44,013 bases of DNA from an uncultured Jeotgalicoccus sp. (GTDB taxonomy: Bacteria; Bacillota; Bacilli; Staphylococcales; Salinicoccaceae). The DNA lies in the NCBI GenBank assembly GCA_947631305.1, contig CANRKV010000002.1:1-44013 (forward strand). Reading direction: 5' to 3'. Under the pieces are notes generated by a model. That model ran no database searches. It was not told where the DNA came from and was given only the letters and a program-made list of their open reading frames with translations. This document shows positions 1 to 7,640 of this stretch, one piece after another. Position 1 is the first letter of the stretch, and the number at the start of each line of letters is the position of its first letter. A program made the position numbers and the translations under genes.

Positions 1-326
1 GATAAACCGATAATCTTATCGTTAAAGTATGCGGGCAGCATAGCAGGTTCCATATCATCCTGACCGATATGAATGCCATCCGCTTCAATTTCTTCAGCCA
101 GTTTTACATCGTCGTTAATAATAAACGCCACATCGTATTTTCTGCACAGCGCCTTAATTTCCAGTGCAAAATCTTTAAGGTCTTCACCCGTTTTAATAGC
201 AGTGCCCTTTTCCCGGAGCTGAAAACAGGTCACACCTGACTTGAATGCTGTTTTTAAATCCTGAAGCGGATGTTTAAAACTGCTGGAACTCGCAATCAGA
301 TATAATCTCAGTATTTCTTTATTCAT
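1..326 (-). CDS. thiE: Thiamine phosphate synthase, N-terminal part (cut by window edge)
   Basis: Partial minus-strand gene; about 108 N-terminal residues are present and the rest lies before position 1. ThiE condenses HMP-pyrophosphate with hydroxyethylthiazole phosphate to give thiamine phosphate in the cytosol. The visible sequence opens MNKEILRLYLIASS, then shows the TIM-barrel FQLREK motif, IINDDV and ADGIHIGQDDM, all typical of ThiE substrate and Mg-PPi binding. Its ATG overlaps the thiM stop codon as TAATG, so the two are probably translationally coupled. It is the last visible gene of the TPP-riboswitch-controlled thiD-thiM-thiE operon. Confidence 0.95.
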   Translation of the reverse strand, partial: MNKEILRLYLIASSSSFKHPLQDLKTAFKSGVTCFQLREKGTAIKTGEDLKDFALEIKALCRKYDVAFIINDDVKLAEEIEADGIHIGQDDMEPAMLPAYFNDKIIGL

Positions 327-1090
327 TAATAGTCCACTCTTTTCGCAGTGTAGTCATCATTTTTAAAATTGTAAATTTCATCGATTAGCTGAACCGCAAA
401 TGTCCCCGGTCCGCCTGCTGATGCTGCCGCTTTTTCAGCCGCTATATTATACAGGCTTACTGCGTTGATGACACTTTCCTTATTATTTTTAACTGCTAAG
501 AAGGCTGCTGCTATTGCCCCGAGCACACAGCCTGATCCTGTAATTTTTTCCTGATAATGATGACCGTTGTGCATTACTATCCTCTCTTCACCGTTTACAA
601 ACGCATCCGTTTCGCCGGTGACCAGTACAGGCACGTTTAATGCTCCATGTGCCGCTTCGGCAATATCAAGGGTATTTCCTTCAATAATGGAATCAACACC
701 CTTAGACGCAGCTTCACGGCCGCTTAATGCATGGATTTCCCCGGCATTCCCTTTAACCAGCGCAATATCATAATCACTCAGCAGTTTATCAGTTAAATTT
801 CTGCGAAAAGCCGAAGCGCCGTAGCCTACCGGATCCAGTACCACGGGAATATTATACTGATTAGCGTAGTTTGCCATCGTTTCATACAGCAGAACCTTAT
901 CTTCCGAGCATGTGCCGATGTTTAACAGCAGTGCGCCTGCATGTTTTAAAATATCCGCCGCTTCACTTTTCTCACCGCTCATAATCGGAGATGCACCGAG
1001 TGCTAAGAGACTGTTCGCAGTAAACGGCTTCACGACATCATTCGTAATACACACAACGAGCGGCACGTCATTTCTTAACTGTTCTATCAT
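326..1090 (-). CDS. thiM: Hydroxyethylthiazole kinase
   Basis: 254 residues, full length. ThiM phosphorylates the thiazole alcohol THZ so that ThiE can join it to the pyrimidine; this is a salvage step. Ribokinase-like features are the VVLDPVGYGA segment, LVKGNAGEI, and the C-terminal ITGSGCVLGA motif carrying the catalytic-site cysteine. The ATG at 1090 has a GGGGAG ribosome site 8 bases upstream. The gene follows thiD by 5 bp and its stop overlaps the thiE start. Expression should follow the upstream TPP riboswitch. Confidence 0.96.
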   Translation of the reverse strand: MIEQLRNDVPLVVCITNDVVKPFTANSLLALGASPIMSGEKSEAADILKHAGALLLNIGTCSEDKVLLYETMANYANQYNIPVVLDPVGYGASAFRRNLTDKLLSDYDIALVKGNAGEIHALSGREAASKGVDSIIEGNTLDIAEAAHGALNVPVLVTGETDAFVNGEERIVMHNGHHYQEKITGSGCVLGAIAAAFLAVKNNKESVINAVSLYNIAAEKAAASAGGPGTFAVQLIDEIYNFKNDDYTAKRVDY

Positions 1091-1095
1091 TTGAA

Positions 1096-1890
1096 TTACT
1101 CCCCTTTATAACTGAAATGGTTCACCGGTCCGCTGCCTTTGCCGATTCCCGGTGAATTTTGTATCGCATTGGTAATATAGGCTTTACTCGTTTTGAATGC
1201 TTCTTCAATCGTCCGGCCTTTCGCAAGCTCCGCAGTTAAGACTGCCGAAAACGTACAGCCCGTACCGTGAGTCTGATCCGTATCAATACGCGCTGCAGTT
1301 AATGTTGAAATGTTTTGACCATCATAAAAATAATCGGTCGCATCACCTGACAAATGACCGCCTTTAATAATGACGCTCTTTGCACCCATATCATCAGCGA
1401 ATATTTTCAGAGCCCGGTGAATATCTTCTTCTGTCCGGATGGTCGTATTTGTAATTGCTTCTGCCTCATGCAGATTCGGCGTCACTATCGTTGCCAGTGG
1501 AATCAGTGTATCAACCAGCGTCGACATCGATGTGTCCGTCATCAGCCGGTCCCCGCTCGTTGCAATCATTACCGGATCCATTACGTAAGGAATATTATAT
1601 TTCCTGATGTAGTCCGCGATCACAGTCATCATATCCGCCTCGGCAACCATTCCGGTCTTCATCGCATGCGGCACTTCATCTGAAAATATACTGTTCAGTT
1701 CTTTGTCGATAAAATCCGCCGGCACGTTGTAAACATCCTGCACTCCGAGTGTATTCTGCGCCGTCAGTGATGTCACCGCTGCCATCCCGTAAACGCCCCG
1801 TGAATGCATTGCCTTAAGATCTGCGAGTATTCCCGCACCGCCTGTCGGATCAGTGCCTGCAACAGTTAAGCCAATTGGTAATTTTCCCAT
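1096..1890 (-). CDS. thiD: Hydroxymethylpyrimidine/phosphomethylpyrimidine kinase
   Basis: 264 residues. ThiD phosphorylates HMP and HMP-P to HMP-PP for thiamine synthesis. The N-terminus has the family motif AGTDPTGGAGI, the centre VMDPVMIATSGD, and the C-terminal part DQTHGTGCTFS with the anion-hole/catalytic residues of the ribokinase superfamily. The frame is open further upstream to 1920, but the ATG at 1890 has a perfect AGGAGG 9 bases upstream (1900-1905), so 1890 is preferred. It is the first gene of the thiD-M-E operon. S. aureus usually has tenA in front of thiD; none is present here. Confidence 0.95.
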   Translation of the reverse strand: MGKLPIGLTVAGTDPTGGAGILADLKAMHSRGVYGMAAVTSLTAQNTLGVQDVYNVPADFIDKELNSIFSDEVPHAMKTGMVAEADMMTVIADYIRKYNIPYVMDPVMIATSGDRLMTDTSMSTLVDTLIPLATIVTPNLHEAEAITNTTIRTEEDIHRALKIFADDMGAKSVIIKGGHLSGDATDYFYDGQNISTLTAARIDTDQTHGTGCTFSAVLTAELAKGRTIEEAFKTSKAYITNAIQNSPGIGKGSGPVNHFSYKGE

Positions 1891-1914
1891 TATATATGTC
1901 CTCCTATAATAAAA

Positions 1915-1938
1915 GCCCACTTCCGAGGCGAAGTGGGC
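1915..1938 (-). terminator. Riboswitch-controlled terminator of the thi operon
   Basis: On the minus strand a 9-bp perfect stem (GCCCACTTC / GAAGTGGGC) with a short loop is followed by TTTTATTATA. It lies between the TPP aptamer and the thiD ribosome site. This is the layout of a transcription-terminating expression platform: TPP binding would favour this hairpin. Confidence 0.85.
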
Positions 1939-1969
1939 AGAGTAGATTAAGAGAGTTTTTCTGTAATCA

Positions 1970-2056
1970 TCAGCACTTCCCTACGCCAGCATGACCTGGA
2001 TCAGGTGAAAAGGGACAAGCATTCGCTATCTCAGCCGTATCGGCGCCCCCAGTGGG
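1970..2056 (-). promoter_or_regulatory. TPP riboswitch (THI element)
   Basis: Minus-strand sequence carries the conserved TPP aptamer blocks in order: ACTGGGGGCGCC at the 5' end, the GGCTGAGATA block, then CACCTGATCCAGG and CATGCTGGCGTAGGGAAGTG. These match the consensus P1/P2/P4/P5 cores (CUGAGA, ACCUGAUC, GCGUAGGGAA). The variable P3 arm is very short. It controls thiD-thiM-thiE by attenuation through the downstream hairpin. Only 46 bases separate it from the ABC permease stop; a modest promoter (TTGATG at 2101-2106, 16 bp, TACGCT at 2079-2084) could drive it. Confidence 0.97.
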
Positions 2057-2102
2057 TTTTATTCTTTTTATTGACACAAGCGTACCACAATTCTTTTAAG
2101 CA

Positions 2103-3668
2103 TCAAAGCAGGTTGCGGCGCTTAAACACAGCCGCTCCAATCACTGCAAGCATAATTCCAAGACCGGCAATGATTATGACTGCTTTAATATCCATACTTT
2201 CATAAGGCATATCGCTTAAATAATAAAATGGACTAAGCATTAAATACACTTCATCGATATTGATCAGTACGCCGAAATAATTCGCAAAGAATATATAAGC
2301 AGCGTAGAGCCATGCTGTAAGATGAAGTTTTTTTGAAATACCCGCAAAAAGTGCAGATACTCCTGTAATAAATATAATTCCCGCACTGTAATTCACAGCA
2401 GAAAGTACATAGTCCTTAATCGTAATACTTAAATCATCGACATTCATACTCGCGAGATACATGCCGAGTATGGTGAAGAGAAACGCTGAAATTCCGGCAG
2501 CAATTCCGTACAGATAATGCGTTATAAAAACTTTTGTCCGGGACACTTTTTTGTTCAGCGTACCGGCGATAATCACTTCAAGACGGCCGTTCTTTTCTTC
2601 ATTAAGCATGCGCCCGTTAATCATCAGAGCAGGCACCGCCGCTATCAGCGCTGAAATAACGAGCAGCATACCGATAAAGAACGCTGCGGCATCATTGCTT
2701 CCAAGAGACTCCCGGAGCATATCATTTTCTCCAATCAGACTTTCCAAATCACCAAATATCGATCCGTACGACAGACCGGCAGCGAATAGACCGATAAGCC
2801 AGCTGATTATCATTACTCTCATATTAATAAATGCTAATTTTGGATAGCTGTAGATTTTTCTCAAATTCTTTTTCTTGCCGATTTTTATATAGCTGTCTCC
2901 AATATCCCTTTTTAAAAATAATACGTAGCTGAATATTATCAAAATTAAAATCGCAGTAAACGGCAGCAGCCATATTCCGGCATTATCTCCGTATACTTCA
3001 ATCCGTGACAGCCAGTGATACGGTGAGATCACCGAGTACGCTGTATTCGCAACATCTGTCACCGCGCGGTATAAATAAAAGACAATCAGCAGTGACAGAG
3101 CGATGCCAAATGTCATATCTCCACTGTCAAATAAATTTCCAAGCACCAGTGTCATAATGAAAAACAGCAGACCAAACAGTGCCAGTCCAAGTGCATAGTA
3201 TAAATTCCCCGCAACCGATAAACCTTCGATATCATAGATGCTCAAGCCGCCGAATAAGATAATAAAAACGAGTGCATTAATTATAAAACCGCTCATCAGC
3301 TGAGCTGTAACAATCTTCTTCTTGCCGATACCGGCACTGAGAACATACTCTGTTAACCCTGACTCTTCAGCTTTCCGGGCAATACCGTTCGCAATTAAAA
3401 TACCGAACAGCCCATGAAACAACGCCATAAACATCAGCATCTGATGACCGAACATAACAGCTGATGTATACTCTCCTCCCGGCACCGGCCCAATCAGCGC
3501 AACCATCGCAGGATTATCGACAGTCATTTTCATGCCTTCCTGCTCCGCCGCCGTACTGTACAATCCGTTAAATACCGGCGGTATCGATATCGACAAACCG
3601 CACAGTGCAAATATCCAGAGTGCTGATTTCAGTCTCAGGTTTTTCATCAGTAATTTAAAATAAGTCAT
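2103..3668 (-). CDS. ABC-2 type exporter permease
   Basis: 521 residues and strongly hydrophobic, with about twelve predicted membrane segments arranged as two similar halves: a first helix near 15-35 with a long extracytoplasmic loop, and a repeat of the pattern from about residue 275. This is the layout of the large ABC-2 permeases annotated as polyketide-antibiotic exporter-like (seen next to a single ATPase in staphylococci and other Bacillota). It overlaps the upstream ATPase gene by 4 bp (ATGA), so the pair forms one exporter. The substrate cannot be read from sequence; lipid, antimicrobial or drug export are all possible. No clear terminator is seen before the thi leader. Confidence 0.8.
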   Translation of the reverse strand: MTYFKLLMKNLRLKSALWIFALCGLSISIPPVFNGLYSTAAEQEGMKMTVDNPAMVALIGPVPGGEYTSAVMFGHQMLMFMALFHGLFGILIANGIARKAEESGLTEYVLSAGIGKKKIVTAQLMSGFIINALVFIILFGGLSIYDIEGLSVAGNLYYALGLALFGLLFFIMTLVLGNLFDSGDMTFGIALSLLIVFYLYRAVTDVANTAYSVISPYHWLSRIEVYGDNAGIWLLPFTAILILIIFSYVLFLKRDIGDSYIKIGKKKNLRKIYSYPKLAFINMRVMIISWLIGLFAAGLSYGSIFGDLESLIGENDMLRESLGSNDAAAFFIGMLLVISALIAAVPALMINGRMLNEEKNGRLEVIIAGTLNKKVSRTKVFITHYLYGIAAGISAFLFTILGMYLASMNVDDLSITIKDYVLSAVNYSAGIIFITGVSALFAGISKKLHLTAWLYAAYIFFANYFGVLINIDEVYLMLSPFYYLSDMPYESMDIKAVIIIAGLGIMLAVIGAAVFKRRNLL

Positions 3669-4540
3669 TTAGTGCCCTCGTAATAGCGCATGAAAATATC
3701 TTCCAGCCGCGGCGGTGCGGTCGTTAAATTTTTCAGGTTATACAATTTTAAATACTTCAGAAATTCTGGAATTTTATCATTATCGATAAACAGATGATAC
3801 CCGTCAGGCGACTCAGAAAATTCATGGACGAAACTGCGGTGTTTGAGTGCGGTAATATCATCATCGGTCTCAATAATATATTCCATTCTCGTAATATGCC
3901 GCAGTTCTTTCATACTTCCAGACTCTATAATTTCACCGTTTCTAATAATCGCAATACGGTCAGCCAGTTTCTCCACTTCCGATAATATATGGCTCGACAG
4001 CAGAATCGTTTTACCTGCCGACTTCGCCCGTATTACTTCTTCATGAAATACACGTTCCATTAACGGATCGAGTCCTGTTGTCGGTTCATCAAATATTAAA
4101 AGCTCTGCGTTACTTAGAAATGCACAAATCAGCGCAACTTTTTGTCTGTTCCCTTTCGAGTACGTCTTGCATTTCTTACTGCCGTCGAGTTTAAATTTGT
4201 CGATGAGACGTATTTTTTCATCGTCATTTTTATAACCGCGTGTCTTCATCATAAAATTAATGACTTCTTCACCCGTTAAATTACCCCACAGATTAACGTC
4301 TCCCGGGACGTAAGCAATATTTTCAATGTATTTTTTATTCTTCTTTATATTTTTACCGTCGTACAGAATTTCTCCCTGCGTCGGTTTCAATGCTCCGATA
4401 ATCATTCGTATGGTCGTCGATTTACCTGCACCATTCGGCCCGATAAAACCAAAAACTTCACCTTTTTCCAATGTAAAAGAAAGATTTTCAGCAGCGCGTA
4501 CTTTCCCGAAATGTTTTGATACATTATTAAGACTGAGCAT
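3665..4540 (-). CDS. ABC transporter ATP-binding protein (exporter)
   Basis: 291 residues. It shows Walker A GPNGAGKST near residue 36, a Q-loop, the degenerate signature YSKGNRQK, Walker B LLIFDEPTTGLD and the switch histidine in LLSSHILSEVEKL. A C-terminal extension after about residue 215 is common in drug/antibiotic-exporter ATPases. The signature YSKGN replaces the canonical LSGGQ, as in many ABC-2 exporters. The ATG at 4540 has AAGGAGGG at good spacing; an in-frame TTG six bases upstream is too close to that site. It pairs with the permease that starts inside its last codons. Confidence 0.9.
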   Translation of the reverse strand: MLSLNNVSKHFGKVRAAENLSFTLEKGEVFGFIGPNGAGKSTTIRMIIGALKPTQGEILYDGKNIKKNKKYIENIAYVPGDVNLWGNLTGEEVINFMMKTRGYKNDDEKIRLIDKFKLDGSKKCKTYSKGNRQKVALICAFLSNAELLIFDEPTTGLDPLMERVFHEEVIRAKSAGKTILLSSHILSEVEKLADRIAIIRNGEIIESGSMKELRHITRMEYIIETDDDITALKHRSFVHEFSESPDGYHLFIDNDKIPEFLKYLKLYNLKNLTTAPPRLEDIFMRYYEGTK

Positions 4541-4597
4541 CGGCAATCCCTCCTTAGTATTCAGTTCAATTTTACCATATTTATTTCAGACATAAAA

Positions 4598-4625
4598 AAA
4601 GACCAGAACGATTGTCCTGATCTTT
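4598..4625 (-). terminator. Terminator after the LysM/transglycosylase gene
   Basis: On the minus strand GATCAGGA and TTCTGGTC pair with flanking A/T pairs around a short loop, followed by seven Ts. It lies 17 bases after the stop codon of the LysM gene. Confidence 0.8.
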
Positions 4626-4641
4626 AAAAATATTTTTTATA

Positions 4642-5499
4642 TTACAGTCTCGCACCGCATACAGGCCAAGGCTGTGAACCTCTTGAATCATATAACTGCT
4701 GTGCTCTTTGAGTCTGTTCAGCTGCTGAAGCGTCTGAAGCTACACCAGAACCGCCCATTGACTGCCAAGTTTGAGCGTCAAACTGGTAAAGACCGTGGTA
4801 TAAACCATTTGAACTTACTACGCTGGCATTGCCGCCTGATTCACATGCTGCTAAAGCACCCCAGTTTAAGCCGCTGTTAGAGTTAGAGCTTGTGCTGACA
4901 TTTTGTGTCTGCGGAGCTGGCTGCTGTACAGGTTCCTGTTGAACAGGCTCCTGCTGTGCAGGCTCATTGTTATAGCTAGTGTCTGTGTTTTCAGTTTGAG
5001 CAGGCTCTTCGTATGTTTGTTCCTGTGCAGGAGCTGCCGGAGTTTCTTCTGCTGGTGTTTCTTCAACTGCCGGTGCTTCTTCAACTGGTGCTGCAGCTTG
5101 TACCGCGTCACCTGAAACGATTAATTCTTTACCTGCAAAAATAATATCTGATGATAAGTTGTTCCACTCTTTAAGGTCTGCAACAGTTACATCAAATTCA
5201 ACTGCGATTTCAAATAACGTATCGCCTGCTTCGATTGTGTAAACTTCTGTTTCTTTTTTATCTTCTTTAACTTCTTCTTTTTCTTCTTTCTCGCTGTCGA
5301 TTTCAATAATCTGACCTGGAACGATAATATCAGAAGTTAATTTATTTTCTTTTTTAATTGATTCAATAGTTACGTTATTTTCTTCAGCAAGAGCCCAAAG
5401 TGAGTCTCCTGATTCTACTGTATGAGATGCTGCTTCTGCACTGTATGCAATCGTTGTTGATACAGCGACTGCTGCACCTAAAGCTATTACTTTCTTCAT
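4642..5499 (-). CDS. Secreted LysM protein with Rpf/SceD-like transglycosylase domain
   Basis: 285 residues. A signal peptide (MKK, hydrophobic stretch, cleavage near A-E-A at about 23-25) is followed by two LysM domains (about 26-68 and 86-130; HTVESGDSLW and YTIEAGDTLF), a Pro/Glu/Gln-rich linker (about 132-208) and a C-terminal transglycosylase-like domain from residue 210. The putative catalytic Glu is residue 220 in AACESGG; Cys219 and Cys281 could form a disulfide. It should bind and cleave peptidoglycan outside the cell. It sits next to ssb-ywpF-fabZ, where S. aureus has SceD, but that protein lacks LysM domains as I recall. Two WalR-type sites lie upstream. The family call is firm; the exact cleavage chemistry is inferred. 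Confidence 0.9.
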   Translation of the reverse strand: MKKVIALGAAVAVSTTIAYSAEAASHTVESGDSLWALAEENNVTIESIKKENKLTSDIIVPGQIIEIDSEKEEKEEVKEDKKETEVYTIEAGDTLFEIAVEFDVTVADLKEWNNLSSDIIFAGKELIVSGDAVQAAAPVEEAPAVEETPAEETPAAPAQEQTYEEPAQTENTDTSYNNEPAQQEPVQQEPVQQPAPQTQNVSTSSNSNSGLNWGALAACESGGNASVVSSNGLYHGLYQFDAQTWQSMGGSGVASDASAAEQTQRAQQLYDSRGSQPWPVCGARL

Positions 5500-5635
5500 A
5501 AATGTAATTCCTCCAAAAATAATTTGTTAATATATTTTCCGACTTGTTTCGTCGTTGTCGTTTTTTTAACTATTTCATATTATAGAGGATAATTATGTTT
5601 CATAGGTTACAGACATATAATAAGTCAGCCGTTAC

Positions 5636-5652
5636 TTTACAAGTTTGTTACA
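5636..5652 (-). promoter_or_regulatory. WalR (YycF) box 1
   Basis: The minus strand reads TGTAAC-AAACT-TGTAAA. This matches the WalR consensus TGTWAH-N5-TGTWAH at every position. The proximal hexamer falls where a -35 would sit for the TATTAT at 5617-5622. WalKR controls autolysins in Staphylococcus and Bacillus, which fits the adjacent peptidoglycan-lytic gene. Confidence 0.75.
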
Positions 5653-5758
5653 AACTCATTTCTGAATGACGAATTATATTACATATTCTCTATATCAATG
5701 ATGACATACTTTACAGCTGTTTTTAAGAAAACATACGGAACGTTATCAAATCAGCCTT

Positions 5759-5775
5759 TGTAAAGTTTATGTAAA
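5759..5775 (+). promoter_or_regulatory. WalR (YycF) box 2
   Basis: The plus strand reads TGTAAA-GTTTA-TGTAAA, again a perfect TGTWAH-N5-TGTWAH direct repeat, in the opposite orientation to box 1. It lies 107 bp further from the gene, so it may be an auxiliary site. Confidence 0.6.
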
Positions 5776-5864
5776 GGGGGAATATCCAATGAAATCCGAC
5801 TGACTAGTCTGTCATTTGTAACATAACAGTAACGGCTGTAAAGAATCTATTTCTTTAAACATTT

Positions 5865-5903
5865 AAAAGCATACTGATTAACCGCAGCTGGTCATCAGTA
5901 TGC
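5865..5903 (-). terminator. Terminator after ssb
   Basis: The minus strand has GCATACTGAT paired with ATCAGTATGC (10 bp), with an inner GACC/GGTT helix, followed by TTTTAAAT. It lies about 60 bases after the ssb stop and separates ssb from the LysM gene. Confidence 0.75.
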
Positions 5904-5961
5904 ATGTGTGTGTGAGAAATGAATGAGTGTAGAACACAGTTCAAGTGGGTAATGTTATCTA

Positions 5962-6513
5962 TCAGGCTAATATTTTTTCTTTATTATCGTCCGGTGCAGG
6001 CTTGTTTTTGTCGTTTTTGTTTTCATCTACAATACTTGAAATCATTTCAATATGCTTTTCTTTTTCAGTCTGCTGTTCTGTTTTTTCCTGGCTGAGTGTA
6101 TGTACATACTTTTCGCCAAGTGATTCATTGATATTATAATGATGTACTGCCTGTTCAATTAAGCGGGACGGATTGGATATGTCAGTACGTTCCTGAATTT
6201 TATCCGGTACATGTTTTATGCTCTCTGCCCATATTTCCATGCGGTATTCTCTGGATCCGTCTTTTTTAGTAAATGATGTGGTTGCGAGCTGTCCGCTGAC
6301 ACATAAAATATCGCCGGCTTTCGTTTCGTCAAGCACACCCGGAATACTTTTCCCAAAAGCTTTACAGTAGAGGAAGTGGACTTCCTTATCCCTCCTTGTA
6401 TCCTTTGGTGCGCGAATTGTTGCAATGATAAATGCATTCACACTCCCCTGCGCATTTTTTGCAATAACATTATTGCTGATAAGTTCGCCAACAAGCAATA
6501 CTTTGTTCATCAT
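5962..6513 (-). CDS. ssb: Single-stranded DNA-binding protein (second-type Ssb)
   Basis: 183 residues. An N-terminal OB-fold (about 1-105) shows the Ssb pattern: NKVLLVGEL, AFIIATIRA, HFLYCKAFGK, GDILCVSGQL and REYRMEIWAESIKHV. It should coat single-stranded DNA in repair or competence. Its position next to ywpF matches ywpH/ssbB of Bacillus and the accessory Ssb of staphylococci. The C-terminal 70 residues are charged and end DDNKEKILA rather than the acidic DDDIPF-type tip used to recruit partner proteins. The start has a G-rich ribosome site; ATG-ATG leaves a one-codon ambiguity. Confidence 0.88.
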   Translation of the reverse strand: MMNKVLLVGELISNNVIAKNAQGSVNAFIIATIRAPKDTRRDKEVHFLYCKAFGKSIPGVLDETKAGDILCVSGQLATTSFTKKDGSREYRMEIWAESIKHVPDKIQERTDISNPSRLIEQAVHHYNINESLGEKYVHTLSQEKTEQQTEKEKHIEMISSIVDENKNDKNKPAPDDNKEKILA

Positions 6514-6539
6514 TCTTTATCACCCCCCTTCCTAATTAC

Positions 6540-6568
6540 AATGTAAGGGTTGTATAAATATTCTGCAA
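6540..6568 (-). promoter_or_regulatory. Candidate ssb promoter
   Basis: Minus strand TTGCAG (6563-6568), 17 bp, TACATT (6540-6545), just ahead of the ssb ribosome site. In the same divergent gap a plus-strand TATAAT at 6597-6602 may serve ywpF, but its -35 is unclear. Confidence 0.5.
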
Positions 6569-6709
6569 AAGACAATAATTTCTTTTCAGTGTGATATATA
6601 ATACAATAATTAGAAATACATACTTTAAATTAATCAGTTTTATTATTACCGGTTATTTTGCACTGCAAATAAACTAATTTTGTACTTTGTTAAAAAGGGG
6701 TCAGTAATT

Positions 6710-7135
6710 ATGAAGTCGTTTAAAGTGATAGATATGAAGATTATTCAGGATCAGAACTTTATCGTTCCTGAAGTGAAAGACGGCGTTATTATTAATATGG
6801 AATACGGAGACAATCCGTGGATTATTGAAATTGTAACCGACGGGGATTTAACTTCAATTTTAGAAAAGCTGAAAGGACAGCAGCTGGAAATGATGGTCAC
6901 TATTACACGGCCGTCCAATGCGCCTGCTAAATTCTCTGCCAAGGTAATGGACATCAATCAGATGGATGATATGATCTCAGTTGTTTTTAAAGGAGCTATT
7001 ATCGTTCACGGTCCGAACTATGCAGAAGAGCTGCTCGAGTTCCTTGTTGAAGAAGGCTACGAAAGCAAATCTCTGATTAATGAATTTAACTCCCGCATGG
7101 AATCAAAAGAAGATTTCAAAAAAGAAGAAGAGTAA
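6710..7135 (+). CDS. ywpF: YwpF-like family protein
   Basis: 141 residues, soluble and acidic; function unknown. The N-terminus MKSFKVIDMKIIQ and the conserved location between ssb and fabZ match the YwpF-like family of Bacillus and Staphylococcus. No signal peptide, membrane segment or catalytic motif is visible; the predicted fold is mostly beta with a charged helical tail (EDFKKEEE). The ATG at 6710 is chosen because AAGGGG lies 9 bases upstream; a TTG at 6680 in the same frame has no ribosome site. It is transcribed divergently from ssb and convergently with fabZ. Confidence 0.75.
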   Translation: MKSFKVIDMKIIQDQNFIVPEVKDGVIINMEYGDNPWIIEIVTDGDLTSILEKLKGQQLEMMVTITRPSNAPAKFSAKVMDINQMDDMISVVFKGAIIVHGPNYAEELLEFLVEEGYESKSLINEFNSRMESKEDFKKEEE

Positions 7136-7144
7136 AAAAATAAA

Positions 7145-7182
7145 AACCGTTCAAAAATCTTAGTTTAAGATTTTCGGACGGT
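7145..7182. terminator. Bidirectional terminator between ywpF and fabZ
   Basis: A long stem (AACCGT..AAAATCTTA paired with TAAGATTTT..ACGGTT, with one interruption) has a T-run on the plus side (7183-7190) and an A-run on the other side, so it can end both converging transcripts. Confidence 0.85.
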
Positions 7183-7188
7183 TCTTTT

Positions 7189-7632
7189 TTATTTTTCGCC
7201 AGTTTTAATATCTGAAATGGCAAATGTTATTTCGCACTGACACGCAACCTGTCCATCGACAGTTGCAACTGCCCAGCCTTTGCCTATCGGTCCGCGGAGT
7301 TTAGTAATTTCTACTGAAAGCTCCAAAGTGTCACCCGGTGTTACCTGCTTTTTGAATCGGCATTTATCAATACCGGCAAAGAACGCGAGCTTCCCTTTAA
7401 ATTCTTCCTGCTGCAGCAGCGCAACAGCACCTACCTGCGCAAGTGATTCTACTATCAGTACTCCGGGCATAACAGCGTAATCCGGGAAGTGCCCTTCAAA
7501 AAACGGTTCGTTCCCCGATACTTGTTTTATACCTTTACAGCTCTTACCCGGTTCTACTTCTGTAATTCTGTCTATAAGAAGGAACGGCGGGCGGTGCGGA
7601 ATTATTGCTTTGATCTGATCATATGTCAGCAT
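7189..7632 (-). CDS. fabZ: 3-hydroxyacyl-ACP dehydratase FabZ
   Basis: 147 residues, the usual FabZ length. It dehydrates beta-hydroxyacyl-ACP in type II fatty acid synthesis. It has the start MLTYDQIKAIIPHRPPFLLID, the hot-dog fold catalytic block GHFPDYAVMPGVLIVESLAQ with the active His and the downstream Glu, and FFAGIDKCRFKKQVTPGD. The frame extends to a TTG at 7644, but that codon touches its own AGGGG site, so ATG 7632 is preferred. It is the last gene of the murA-epuA-fabZ group. Confidence 0.96.
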   Translation of the reverse strand: MLTYDQIKAIIPHRPPFLLIDRITEVEPGKSCKGIKQVSGNEPFFEGHFPDYAVMPGVLIVESLAQVGAVALLQQEEFKGKLAFFAGIDKCRFKKQVTPGDTLELSVEITKLRGPIGKGWAVATVDGQVACQCEITFAISDIKTGEK

Positions 7633-7640
7633 GTCTGTCG

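Larger units (their letters stand above)
5500..5864 (-). promoter_or_regulatory. Long regulatory region of the LysM/transglycosylase gene
   Basis: About 365 bases with no credible gene, between the ssb terminator and the LysM gene. It contains a good -10 (TATAAT, minus strand, 5579-5584) about 73 bases before the ATG, an alternative -10-like TATTAT at 5617-5622, a GGAGG ribosome site before the ATG, and two perfect WalR-type boxes. Further TGTAA hexamers lie at 5606-5611 (minus) and 5817-5842 (plus). No strong -35 is visible at 17 bp from TATAAT, consistent with an activator-dependent promoter. Confidence 0.6.

Noticed and set aside
4866..5115. Overlapping frames on both strands in the linker of the LysM protein
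   Set aside because: They come from the low-complexity P/E/Q-rich coding repeat and show no ribosome site or family match.
5817..5842. Third WalR-like site (TGTAAC-ATAAC-AGTAAC and a nearby TGTAAA) upstream of the LysM gene
   Set aside because: The second hexamer starts with A instead of T and the following TGTAAA is at the wrong spacing, so it is not a full consensus match.
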